Source of the DNA: SAR324 cluster bacterium
GTDB lineage: Bacteria; SAR324; NAC60-12
NCBI GenBank assembly: GCA_015231825.1
Contig: JADGAV010000041.1
Span: forward strand, 1 to 41,257
Direction of reading: 5' to 3'
Length of the DNA stretch: 41,257 bases
The notes beneath the pieces are model-generated. The model was not told the origin of the DNA. It saw only the letters and a list, made by a program, of their open reading frames with translations, and searched no databases. How positions within the stretch are numbered: position 1 is the stretch's first letter; the number at the start of each line of letters is the position of its first letter. Below are positions 25,502 through 34,313 of this stretch, piece after piece. The position numbers and the translations under genes were made by a program.

Positions 25502-26604
25502 TTGTCAAATTCAATCTCAACATGATAGCCTCGTACACCCTTTTTAACAGGCTGCATATCTACCGATTTTAAAAATCCAATATCTATTAATTCCTTATGA
25601 CACCTATTCAGTATTTTCCGAACACCTAAAATATTGGATTCTATCCGTAAAATTAATTTTGCATCAGCGTCGGTGTAATAAACCAACTTCTTATCTTTTG
25701 AACGTTGTCCGTTGATATAAGCATGCAATCTTTTAGTGGTGGGCTTTTTGAGCTCCAATCTTTGATCAAAATCAATAAAAGTGTAAGCTTTAATCACGTA
25801 GATTTTTCCAATATCCGCATTCAGTTCTATAACATACTGGCCGGTTTTTTCGTCTATTTTGAAAGAATTTATGAAACTGCCAACAAGTTTGTAGCGAGAT
25901 GGTTTGTAGGTCATCTGAGCACTTTGTAATCGCTCCAGACTAGCATTCAACCATTTAATATCATTCCCTCCACCATGTCGATTTAAGCTTCGTAAGAATT
26001 CTCTTATCTTAAACCTGATTGTGATCAGTTTCTTATTTTGCTTTAACTGTTCACTGGCCTTGTCCAAAAGGCGCATAAAAACATCCTCATCATCAATGCC
26101 TAACTCAATACCGGTAAATGATACATACCCGTATTGGTTTTTATAGAGGAACTCGCTGATATAGACCCTTTTCTTGGTAGGGTTTAATGGTCGGAACGGA
26201 GTGATTCTGGTTAAATCGGTCGGGTACTCAATGTGCCGATCCGATGGTCGTGGAGGAAATTTTATACTTTTGAGTGGAAGCTCTGCTGCTCGATGTTCTT
26301 TGGTCCGGGAGGAGGAATTACGAACCTTGGGCCGTCCCAATAGAAATTTCATCTTTTTGGGGACTGATGGGAAGCATATTTCAGCTATATCATGGAATAC
26401 TAAAGCTCGATTGTTTTTTACATCATCCCGAAACAGCGGATGGCTAAAATTTGAAAATATGATTTCTTTTTCATTAACAGAAATCTCCATTAAGTCGAGC
26501 CATCCTTCATATTCTTCCGGTTCAAGTTTTTCTTTGACAAGTTGTTTGAACAGCTCAACACTCTGATTTTTGTCAAGGTCAACAAATGAAAGTTGAGAGG
26601 TCAT
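25492..26604 (-). CDS. TrfA-like replication initiator (Rep)
   Basis: The 370-residue protein binds iterons to open the origin. Residues 110-365 resemble the two winged-helix domains of TrfA/RepE-type initiators: LYKNQYGYVSFTGIELGIDD, then IRFKIREFLRSLNRHGGGN followed by WLNASLERLQSAQMTY, and YTFIDFDQRLELKKPTTKRLHAYI. Residues 15-90 (SVELFKQLVKEKLEPEEYEGWL, split, then IIFSNFSHPLFRDDV) resemble DnaA domain I, which contacts the replicative helicase. The ATG at 26604 is chosen because AAGGAGG lies just before it; an upstream in-frame TTG adds six residues. The gene reads toward its own iterons, and its stop codon lies inside one. The exact Rep subfamily is uncertain. Confidence 0.85.
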   Translation of the reverse strand: MTSQLSFVDLDKNQSVELFKQLVKEKLEPEEYEGWLDLMEISVNEKEIIFSNFSHPLFRDDVKNNRALVFHDIAEICFPSVPKKMKFLLGRPKVRNSSSRTKEHRAAELPLKSIKFPPRPSDRHIEYPTDLTRITPFRPLNPTKKRVYISEFLYKNQYGYVSFTGIELGIDDEDVFMRLLDKASEQLKQNKKLITIRFKIREFLRSLNRHGGGNDIKWLNASLERLQSAQMTYKPSRYKLVGSFINSFKIDEKTGQYVIELNADIGKIYVIKAYTFIDFDQRLELKKPTTKRLHAYINGQRSKDKKLVYYTDADAKLILRIESNILGVRKILNRCHKELIDIGFLKSVDMQPVKKGVRGYHVEIEFDNAG

Positions 26605-27132
26605 GTTTCCTCCTTGAAACAAACGTCTACTAATATCAGCATTTTAGATATGCTATTTTTACTAGTACTTATCTGAAAGGCTGCATCTCAGTGGTGGTAA
26701 GAATACGAATTTAATAAAGCCAGAAACATCTAAAATAATCTGAGAATACGAGGTTGTCAGGTTCCTAAAAAATTGGATCAACATACATAATTGAAAAAAA
26801 AAAATATATGAAAAAAGTGAAAGAATACAATTGTTTTCCAGTTATTATGGAGAAATTTTTTTGAAAAGAAGGAATCTATTCTTTATAAACTGCAATTCAC
26901 CACAGGCAGCAGACAATCGCCTTGCTTCCGCAAGAAATATTTCACTTGGAACTTGTACCTGCATTTCTACAGAGGGTAAAAGAGAATTTCTGACAAAAAT
27001 GATATTTATGAAATAATATATTTTTTTCAAAAAACTTCGTATCGATCAACATCAAGAGACGTGTTAAATTTCATGTACCGATTGTGCAATCCGTAATTTT
27101 CTATTCAGAGGCATGAAAGGGACATTATTCTT
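26605..27132. other. Intergenic region upstream of rep
   Basis: A strongly A/T-rich stretch of 528 bases. It should contain the rep promoter on the minus strand and that of the DUF1801 gene on the plus strand, but I could not define either. Short open frames near 26831-27030 on both strands lack ribosome sites. Confidence 0.35.
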
Positions 27133-27546
27133 ATGGTAAAACTTAAAACTACAAAGAATAATCGCAGTGTTGATGTTTTTTTGGAGCAAGCCGATCCCAA
27201 GCGACGAGAAGACAGTCAGGTGATCTTGGATATGATGCGGGAGATTACGGGCGAGCAGCCGGCAATGTGGGGTACAAGCATCATTGGTTTCGGCAGTTAC
27301 CACTACAAATATCAAAGCGGGCATGAAGGAGATTCCTTTCTGACAGGGTTTTCTCCCCGCAAACAGTCACTCACCCTGTATATCATGCCAGGATTTTCAA
27401 AATACGAATCATTGCTGAATAAAATTGGTAAACACAAAACGGGTAAATCATGTCTCTACATCAATAAGTTATCAGATATTGATTTATCGATTCTCAGAGA
27501 GATTCTTGAGGACTCTTATTCATCCATGATTAAAAAATACAAATGA
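27133..27546 (+). CDS. DUF1801 (YdhG/YdeI-like) family protein
   Basis: The 137-residue protein shows the DUF1801 pattern: ADPKRREDSQVILDMMREITG, then MWGTSIIGFGSYHYKY, SGHEGDSFLTGFSPRKQSL, LYIMPGFSKYESLL and GKHKTGKSCLYINKLSDID. The family forms small alpha/beta proteins of unknown or poorly defined function. Length and motif order are normal. The gene stands alone on the plus strand between the divergent rep and the convergent ftsZ. Confidence 0.88.
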   Translation: MVKLKTTKNNRSVDVFLEQADPKRREDSQVILDMMREITGEQPAMWGTSIIGFGSYHYKYQSGHEGDSFLTGFSPRKQSLTLYIMPGFSKYESLLNKIGKHKTGKSCLYINKLSDIDLSILREILEDSYSSMIKKYK

Positions 27547-27591
27547 AATCAACTGAAAGCCCTGGTCCTGTTGAGTTCGATAGGAAACCCC

Positions 27592-28950
27592 TTATTTTAT
27601 AGTCCGTTTGCGAACAAATGCCGGAATATCCAAATCTGTATTAGAAAACCCACTGAACATATCGAGATTGTTGGGGCAAGTTTGAATATGAGAATTCGCC
27701 CAGGGACGGGGGTGTTTTTTTAGGCTGAAGATCGAAGGGGATTCCGGGGTTTGCGTTTTCGTGCTGTTGGAATCCGTCTTGTTTTTACTTTTTTTGAAGA
27801 ATTTCAGAATTTGCTCTTCACTTGGTATTGGCAGTATATTCCGCTTTGGATACTTGTCATTAGAATGATTGACTTTTCTTTGTGTTCGTTCTGTTGTTAT
27901 TTGCTCCATTTTTTCTGACACCTCCTCTGCAGAAGAGGACTCAGGCTCCTTTTTTTCTGCAGACAAAGGGACACTCTCAGCAGTCTCCTCCCCAAATCCG
28001 GTTGCAATCACTGTGATCTGAAGTTCATCGCTTAAACTGGGATCAATAGTCGCCCCCCAGATGATATTTGCATCGTCATGTGCCAATTCCTGGATAGAAA
28101 GAGCAACATCATTGATTTCATGAAGAGTCATTGATTGATTACCGCAGATATTAACTAGAATGCCTTTTGCGCCCTCAATTTTTTGACTGCCTAAAAGCGG
28201 GCTTTTGATCGCCGCATCTGCTGCATGGGATGCCCGATCAGGTCCCTTTGCCTGGCCGATTCCCATGACTGCGGGGCCTCCGTTTTTCATAATGGTTTGA
28301 ACATCTGCAAAATCCAAATTGATCAATCCGTCTGTTGTGATGAGATTAGCGATTCCCTGTACTGCCTGTCGTAATACGTCATCTACCATACCAAAAGCAT
28401 CCAGCATGGATGTATTTTGATCAACGATTTTGAGTAGATTGTCGTTGGGAATGACGATTAAAGTGTCCACGAAGCGTTCCATTGCCATAATCCCTTCCTG
28501 GGCATTGATTCGACGTTTTTTTCCCTCAAAGCTGAAAGGCATGGTGACAACACCAATGGTGAGCATCCCTATTTCTTTTGCTGCTTTAGAAATGATAGGA
28601 GCCCCGCCTGTGCCAGTTCCTCCTCCCATTCCTGCCGTTACAAACAGCATGTCGGCGTCGCATATTCGATGTCGGATAAAATCCATGTCTTCCAGAGTCG
28701 CTTGTTCCCCGATCTTTGGATTTGCTCCTGCCCCCAAACCTCTGGTTACTTCTTTTCCTAATTGAATACGGGTCTCGGCTCTTGAATTCCTTAGATCCTG
28801 AATATCAGTATTTGCGGCAATAAAATCTACGGAGAGAGAATCCATAGTCGAAATCATTTGATTGATGGCGTTCCCACCACCTCCACCCACTCCGATCACC
28901 TTGATTTTGGGATCACTGATATGAGTTTCTCGGTCACCAGAATGATTCAT
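27592..28950 (-). CDS. ftsZ: Cell division GTPase FtsZ
   Basis: The 452-residue protein is FtsZ, the tubulin relative that forms the cytokinetic ring. It has VIGVGGGGGNAINQM at 18-32, the tubulin signature GGGTGTG at 109-115, and the T7 loop NLDFAD at 211-216 with the residues that complete the partner's GTPase site. A long low-complexity linker spans about 325-435, and the C-terminal peptide DLDIPAFVRKR at 439-449 binds FtsA and other partners. All key residues look intact. AAGGAAATTAAG precedes the ATG. It is not next to ftsA, ftsQ or mur genes as in a normal division cluster, so it is a relocated or second copy. Confidence 0.96.
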   Translation of the reverse strand: MNHSGDRETHISDPKIKVIGVGGGGGNAINQMISTMDSLSVDFIAANTDIQDLRNSRAETRIQLGKEVTRGLGAGANPKIGEQATLEDMDFIRHRICDADMLFVTAGMGGGTGTGGAPIISKAAKEIGMLTIGVVTMPFSFEGKKRRINAQEGIMAMERFVDTLIVIPNDNLLKIVDQNTSMLDAFGMVDDVLRQAVQGIANLITTDGLINLDFADVQTIMKNGGPAVMGIGQAKGPDRASHAADAAIKSPLLGSQKIEGAKGILVNICGNQSMTLHEINDVALSIQELAHDDANIIWGATIDPSLSDELQITVIATGFGEETAESVPLSAEKKEPESSSAEEVSEKMEQITTERTQRKVNHSNDKYPKRNILPIPSEEQILKFFKKSKNKTDSNSTKTQTPESPSIFSLKKHPRPWANSHIQTCPNNLDMFSGFSNTDLDIPAFVRKRTIK

Positions 28951-29969
28951 CTTAATTTCCTTTGGAAGAGTAATGCTTTAGCAGATCTCAAATAGGAGAA
29001 GTCTCATAATTCTCATGTTCTTTAAGGAACCATAAAACCAGATTTTGACGGTACTGAGTGCTCCATATTTTTGTGCAGGCGAACTTGCCAAAGTCAGAGC
29101 TGGCGGATAATTTATTCAACTGAAGACGAAGAAAATATTCAGTCCCTCCTCTTGCGAGGCCGGCAATATCATCACATTATGAAGGAGCACATTGGCCTAG
29201 AGCAATGGATGTTGGGAATCACTAGGGTAAATGAACCTGAAGGGAAACACTAAGGCTTTGCGTAGGGATGCGGGTCGAGGGCGTATCTATCTCATTGTTG
29301 CAGGCAACCCGTCTTGTCTGGAGATTCATAATTAACGGGATTTGTCCTAAACCGAGACATCATGCAGGTGTAAAAAATAAACAAACTGCACGTATACGTC
29401 GGAAAATGGGTCAAAAGGTTTTAAACTAAAGTTAGATTTAGTATAGCTTGAATCCTTGCTAATACAATCCTCAATTGAACCAGTTTCTTCGGTATTTTGA
29501 TAGCATCCTTGCTTCAACTTCCGATGTAAAAATCCATGATTTCCAGAAGAAGAACGTCCCTGATCAGATTTTGAATACCGGTCAATTCACTCATTATAAT
29601 CGGGTAAGCTATAACATTATTTGAAATCATAAACAATAGAAGAAAAGGCAAATTTGAAAATTAGAATGACGGCCAGGATGCTATGAAATCAATGACCTGA
29701 AGTGCAACGAACGAATGCTCATCATCTTTGATGGTTTGCTGAAGAATATCTAGAAAATCGAGAATTACATCCTGGAAGGGAGGGATGGAAAGATTTTTGC
29801 TTTCCATTTATCTAATTTGCAAAAAGGATCCGGGAGTATATGGAAATACCTGTCATAGAACAGAGCAAATATTCAGAATTATAAAAATTGGAGTCTGTTG
29901 CTGTGAGGTCAGGGTCCCCTTACTTTTTCTTGCTGCTAAATCATCTGGTTTTCAATGAGGATTCAAAAA
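28951..29969. other. About 1 kb without a supported gene
   Basis: No convincing coding frame is seen. A 60-codon plus-strand frame at 29071-29253 starting with GTG has a poor ribosome site and odd composition; its end (MKEHIGLEQWMLGITRV) is protein-like, so a gene remnant is possible. No hairpin followed by a T-run was noted. The right end should hold the XRE regulator promoter. Confidence 0.4.
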
Positions 29970-30293
29970 ATGGATATAAGACATACTTTAACGAAACTGG
30001 ACACCTTTGAATTGGTCGCCATCGTACTGATGATTGAAAAGGAGTTGAGTAAACGCCTAGATGATGAGGAAGATTTCAATGATTATTTGGAGGAGTTTGT
30101 TGCGAAGTCCGGTGTGGATAATTTTGAAATGGCAAAAAGAACAAATATTTCAAGGCAAGCGTTGAAGGGTTACTTAAATGGCAATCGACTGCCCTCATTA
30201 ACGATCCTGAAAAAAATTGTAGAAGCGACGAGTCTGCCTTTACATCCAGATTTGCAAAACCATTCCGAAACGGCATTCGATTCCATTGCATAA
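29970..30293 (+). CDS. XRE-family helix-turn-helix regulator
   Basis: The 107-residue product has an N-terminal helical part (TLTKLDTFELVAIVLMIEKE, then KRLDDEEDFNDYLEEFVAKSG) and a Cro/CI-type helix-turn-helix: FEMAKRTNISRQALKGYLNG followed by NRLPSLTILKKIVEA. Such proteins bind operator DNA as dimers. The target is unknown. The ATG at 29970 is preferred because AGGA lies upstream at a suitable distance; an in-frame ATG at 29955 lacks one. It lies between ftsZ and the flagellin array and is convergent with the last flagellin of that array. Confidence 0.8.
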   Translation: MDIRHTLTKLDTFELVAIVLMIEKELSKRLDDEEDFNDYLEEFVAKSGVDNFEMAKRTNISRQALKGYLNGNRLPSLTILKKIVEATSLPLHPDLQNHSETAFDSIA

Positions 30294-30494
30294 CATGAGA
30301 GCTTGTTCTCAAGATTCTATCTAAAAATATTTAAAAAGCAGTGTTCAATAGTCCTGTTGAAAGTGCTTCAACTATTCCGCCTGATCGCAAATTTTTCTGC
30401 GTTTTTTCGATTAACTGAATAAATCACCTGGATCTAAGCTGTTACAGTGTAATTTTACCCCTTGCTTTTAGGTATTTGGAAAGCATCTGAACGG

Positions 30495-30542
30495 TTTTTC
30501 CAGACATCATGCGGGAGAAGGGCCGGCACGACGTCTGAAAAA
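30495..30542 (-). terminator. Long 3' hairpin after the flagellin gene
   Basis: Arms of about 17 bases at 30495-30512 and 30526-30542 pair with one bulge. Two A/C mismatches on the plus strand become G-U pairs in the minus-strand RNA, so the structure is best formed by the flagellin transcript. It has T and A runs on the outside of the arms rather than a T-run tail, so it may be an mRNA-stabilising 3' structure instead of a classical terminator. Confidence 0.5.
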
Positions 30543-30544
30543 CA

Positions 30545-31972
30545 TCAGTTATTACGCTTTAATAACGAGAGTCCCGGAATGCCGTTAGCTTGTGCATTGG
30601 CTGCAGCGGCAGTTTCGGTGAGGATCTGATTTTTTGTAAACTCTGCCAACTCTTTAGCGACATCCGCATCGCGGATGCTCGATTCAGCAGCAATCAGATT
30701 CTCTGCGGTAATCCGCAAAGTCGCCGTATTGGTTTCCAGGGTGTTCTTTTGGAATGAACCCAGTTTTCCACGAAGAAAAGAAATCTGTGAAATCGCTGCA
30801 TCAGCCAGACGGATAGTGTCTTCGGCCCCCTGGGCTGTGGTGACATCGACTTTGGACAGATCATTGAAACCGCTTTCGTTGCTGAGCCCGCGAGAAAGCG
30901 AATCGGAACTGGTATCTTCAATGGCAACCCGCACGGTTTGACCTTCATTGGGGCCAACCTGGAAGATCAGTGAATTTTGCGCAATACTGACGGTTCCTGG
31001 AATACCTCGATCTTTTCCCGAAAAAAGAACGGCGAGACCTTCGGTATTGCGATTGCCCTCATTGCCGACGAGAATACGGCCGACTCCGGTGGCAGATTCT
31101 CCATTGATCGTGCCGGCAACATCGACACCATTATTGATCTCTTCAATCTCGTCAGCCTGTTCAACCAGGACGTCGGATTGAGAGGAACGTACCTGGAAAG
31201 TATTTTGTGTGCCGTAACGACGGTGCTGGACGGTTAAGGTTTCTCGGTCTTCATCATAAACCACCTCCAAATCCAGGTTAGCTTCTTTGACGGCTTTGAC
31301 CAGTTTCCCGGCAAAACTCTCGGCCGTTTCATCTTCTCCTCCTACCACCGTGATGGTTTTTCCTCCTTCCGCAATCGAGAGGACGAGATCTTCAGCGTCG
31401 GAATCAGAGAACTCACCGGTAGCGATTGCTCTGGAAGGAACCTGGGTGATTTCTACCTCGTAACCCTGGACTGGAGAAGAACGGGTATTGACGGTTGCTC
31501 CGAGGAAAATCAAGTCGTTGGCATTGGAAACCCCCGATATTCCACGACTGCCATCCAACAGGGATTTGTCGCCAAAGCGGGTATTGGAAGAAACTCGATC
31601 AATACTATCGAGGGCATCCTTGAGCTGACTTTGCAGGGCAAAGAGTGCACTGGTATCATTGGCGCCTTCATTGGCCGCAGCCAGCGCCAGCTGACGGACT
31701 TGAATGAGAAGGTTATTGACTTCGGTCAAGGCCCCTTCTGCGGTTTGTACCATTGAGATCGAAACCTCTGAATTGGCAATGGCTTGATGCACACCCGCGA
31801 TCTGAGAACGCAGGTTTTCGGAAATAATCAAACCGGCCGGATCATCTGCGCCGCGGTTTATTTTTTGCCCGGATGCCAGGCGTTCCAAAGATTTGGTGAG
31901 GGCATCCTGATTGGCTGAAAGATGACGCAGCGTGTTCACGGATGCCAAATTATTTTTCACCCGTAACGTCAT
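30545..31972 (-). CDS. Flagellin (divergent member of the array)
   Basis: The 475-residue flagellin begins MTLRVKNNLASVNTLRHLSA and has INRGADDPAGLIISENLRSQ, the common flagellin form of this motif, unlike the ADGPA form of the other five. The C-terminal D1/D0 part (RGKLGSFQKNTLETNTATLR) ends GIPGLSLLKRNN. The centre holds DVAGTINGESATGVGRILVG, a motif also known from FliD and flagellin hook-IN regions. An AGAGGTAAC ribosome site precedes the ATG. It lies only 98 bases after the next flagellin and has no promoter I can see, so the two may be co-transcribed. A hairpin follows its stop codon. Confidence 0.95.
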   Translation of the reverse strand: MTLRVKNNLASVNTLRHLSANQDALTKSLERLASGQKINRGADDPAGLIISENLRSQIAGVHQAIANSEVSISMVQTAEGALTEVNNLLIQVRQLALAAANEGANDTSALFALQSQLKDALDSIDRVSSNTRFGDKSLLDGSRGISGVSNANDLIFLGATVNTRSSPVQGYEVEITQVPSRAIATGEFSDSDAEDLVLSIAEGGKTITVVGGEDETAESFAGKLVKAVKEANLDLEVVYDEDRETLTVQHRRYGTQNTFQVRSSQSDVLVEQADEIEEINNGVDVAGTINGESATGVGRILVGNEGNRNTEGLAVLFSGKDRGIPGTVSIAQNSLIFQVGPNEGQTVRVAIEDTSSDSLSRGLSNESGFNDLSKVDVTTAQGAEDTIRLADAAISQISFLRGKLGSFQKNTLETNTATLRITAENLIAAESSIRDADVAKELAEFTKNQILTETAAAANAQANGIPGLSLLKRNN

Positions 31973-32007
31973 GTTACCTCTTTATTGAAAAAGTGAATGA
32001 GGCGCTT

Positions 32008-32049
32008 ACTCCTGAATTTGAAGAAGAGTTCATTTCCAAAATCAGGAGT
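32008..32049. repeat. Inverted repeat between two flagellin genes
   Basis: ACTCCTGA at 32008-32015 is complementary to TCAGGAGT at 32042-32049 around a 26-base loop. It lies in the 98-base spacer between two minus-strand flagellins and might act as a partial terminator or an RNA processing site. Confidence 0.45.
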
Positions 32050-32070
32050 GCAGCGATGAAAAAGTTTCCT

Positions 32071-33561
32071 TTATTGCGATCCCAGCAATGTCAGTACATT
32101 TTGAGGAAGCGCATTGGCCTGGGCCAATTGGGCTGTTGCCGTTTGGGATAGAATTTGATTCTTGGTAAATTCCGTCAACTCTTTGGCGATGTCGGCATCC
32201 CGCAACGTGGATTCCGCCGCCGTCAGGTTTTCCGAAGCAATTCTCAAACTGGAGAGATTGCTTTCCAGCGTATTTCTCTGGAAAGCCCCCAAGTCCCCCC
32301 GATTTGATGAGAGTTCGTCAATTGCCCGGTCCACCAGACGGATCGTATCCTGAGCTCCCTGTCCATTACGAACATCCACATCAGCCAAAGAACTGAAACC
32401 GCTTTGATTGATGACACTGCGTGCCATTTGAGTGGAACTGGTATCCAGCATTGCCACGGCAACGGTCTGCCCTTCATTGGCTCCCACCTGAAACTCAAGG
32501 GCATTTTGTTCCACTTTGACATTGCCGATGACCTGTTTCAGTTCAACATCCTCATTGATTCTGACTTGCAGTCCCGCCGTATTGGGATTGCTTTTTCCTC
32601 CAGTCAGCAGCTGCCCGTCTCCGACACCGGTTTCTCCATTGATGGTGCCATGGATATCTTCCCCGACAAAGGAGATTTCTTCATTGGCAATAGTGGCGCT
32701 GCCATCTTCTTTTTGAAAAACATTGGCGATACTGCTGCGAACCTGCAGATCGTGCTTGCTGCCATACTCCTGGTTGTGAATTGTAAAACTGCCTTCGGTA
32801 TCTTCAATGCCGACACTGTGCTTGATCTCGACATTGAGGCCGGCTCGCTCAGCAACAGCAGTCAGGCCTTCAATGACGTTTTTGACCGTATCATTGGCTG
32901 ACGAGGTGTAGGTTGCCAATTTCCCGTCGCTTCTCACCGATAAGGTGATTCCACTCTGGACCTGACTTTCGTCGAGGGTTCCCGAGGTACCGGCTTGAGA
33001 CGAATTCTGAGTGACCACGACATCGTAGCCATTTCCTAGAGAACCTTTTGTCGCGGCGGAGGCCTTGACAAATTCAAGTACCGTTTTTCCTGACTCGGAC
33101 ACAATGGCGTCTGTGGCGCTTCCCGATGTCGCCCGACTGCCGTCGAGCAGGCGATTTCGGCCGAATTGTGTTTGCTGGGCAATACGGTCGATGGCGTCCA
33201 ACGCGTTTTCAATTTCCGACTGGTCTGCCCGCAGCATCGCATCATCATTGATCCCTTCGTTGGCAGCGTGAATCGCCCGCTGACGAATATCAATCAGCAG
33301 TCGGTTGACTTCTGTCAGCGCCCCTTCCGCAGTCTGCACGAGCGAGACGGCTGCTTCATTGTTGTCAATGGCTTGATTGACCCCTGAAATCTGGGCCCGC
33401 ATGTGTTCTGAAATCACCAAAGTCGCCGGACCGTCAGCTGCGGCATTGACTTTCAATCCGGAAGAGAGTTTCTCCAGGGACTTTGATAATCGTTCATCGT
33501 TTTGTACTAAATTACGGTGTGCATTCAACGCTTCCCTGTTGTTGTTGATTCGCAGTGCCAT
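32071..33561 (-). CDS. Flagellin (paralogue pair A, copy 1)
   Basis: The 496-residue flagellin starts MALRINNNREALNAHRNLVQ. It has SSGLKVNAAADGPATLVISE, then AVSLVQTAEGALTEVNRLLI, a central DIHGTINGETGVGDGQLLTG and an IN-like segment QEYGSKHDLQVRSS. The C-terminal end is LGAFQRNTLESNLSSLRIA and AQANALPQNVLTLLGSQ. It is very similar over its whole length to the flagellin at 34314-35804, with most differences in the central exposed region. The ribosome site is GGAGGTAGATT before the ATG, identical to that of its paralogue. No sigma-28 promoter is obvious upstream. Confidence 0.96.
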   Translation of the reverse strand: MALRINNNREALNAHRNLVQNDERLSKSLEKLSSGLKVNAAADGPATLVISEHMRAQISGVNQAIDNNEAAVSLVQTAEGALTEVNRLLIDIRQRAIHAANEGINDDAMLRADQSEIENALDAIDRIAQQTQFGRNRLLDGSRATSGSATDAIVSESGKTVLEFVKASAATKGSLGNGYDVVVTQNSSQAGTSGTLDESQVQSGITLSVRSDGKLATYTSSANDTVKNVIEGLTAVAERAGLNVEIKHSVGIEDTEGSFTIHNQEYGSKHDLQVRSSIANVFQKEDGSATIANEEISFVGEDIHGTINGETGVGDGQLLTGGKSNPNTAGLQVRINEDVELKQVIGNVKVEQNALEFQVGANEGQTVAVAMLDTSSTQMARSVINQSGFSSLADVDVRNGQGAQDTIRLVDRAIDELSSNRGDLGAFQRNTLESNLSSLRIASENLTAAESTLRDADIAKELTEFTKNQILSQTATAQLAQANALPQNVLTLLGSQ

Positions 33562-34313
33562 AATCTACCTCCTTGTTTATTGTTTAATAAATCGTCCATA
33601 ACAAGCTCTCTGGGGTATCGCTTCCCTCCTGATAGAGCTTTGTTATTGAAATGATAAAATGACGTCAGCGATTCCTACCGGAATCCACCTCAATGGAACT
33701 GAAATCTCCCCTTCAATGGAGAGCTTTACGGGTTCAAAACAGGTGATCTGAACCAAAATAAAAGGATTCCATCCGAATGTAGGGATTTAGAATCCGAGCG
33801 GAGATCTTCCTTGCCTCTTCAAATGGACCTGGCAGCCTCCCCTTGCGGAGTGCTCCCTATGCCAGTGATGAAGGTCCTGTGATCCGGCTTCATTTTCGCC
33901 AAATCCCAGTGGTTTTTCCCCCTTTGTTCCTCAATGGATTTCCGGACTCCTTCCTATGACAATCCGAAGCTTAAAAATGAATACTTAAAGGACTCCCTAT
34001 AAAAATCCGAAGACTGATCAGATTAAGTCTGATCCGGTTTTTTCCTGTATCCTACAAAACATTTCCCCATCTCAAACTCATTGATCCTTCTTTGATCAGG
34101 ACAGGTGCGAAAATCCGGGATCTATCAATCCCTTTTCAATCATTAAAAATTTTCTCCTCAAATTCTGTTTTTCCTTTGAAGCAATGCGGGAAAAAGAGGG
34201 TTTTCTCCCTTTGATTTTCCCTTTCAGATCCATTATGTTCCTACCCAATTCAGGCAAAAAATTGTTTCGATGGGGCCACCGCAGGGTGACCCACAGAAAG
34301 ACTATACCGAGTT
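33562..34313. other. Noncoding flagellin spacer
   Basis: These 752 bases hold no gene. The plus strand is pyrimidine-rich with repeated TCCTCC or CTCCCT. The segment CTCAATGGATTTCCGGACTC near 33930 recurs in altered form near 36495 in the next spacer, and another CTCAATGGA lies about 241 bases earlier. The minus-strand terminator of the upstream flagellin lies at the right end. Confidence 0.5.
34256..34292 (-). terminator. Probable terminator of a flagellin gene
   Basis: On the minus strand GGGTCACC and GGTGGCCC (34292-34285 and 34280-34273) pair around the loop CTGC with one G-U pair, 21 bases after the flagellin stop. A run of six T follows after an 11-base gap, which is longer than ideal. 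Confidence 0.45.

Noticed and set aside
29071..29253. Plus-strand GTG-start open frame of 60 codons
   Set aside because: No ribosome site and a doubtful N-terminal half; kept only as a possible remnant in the note on this intergenic region.
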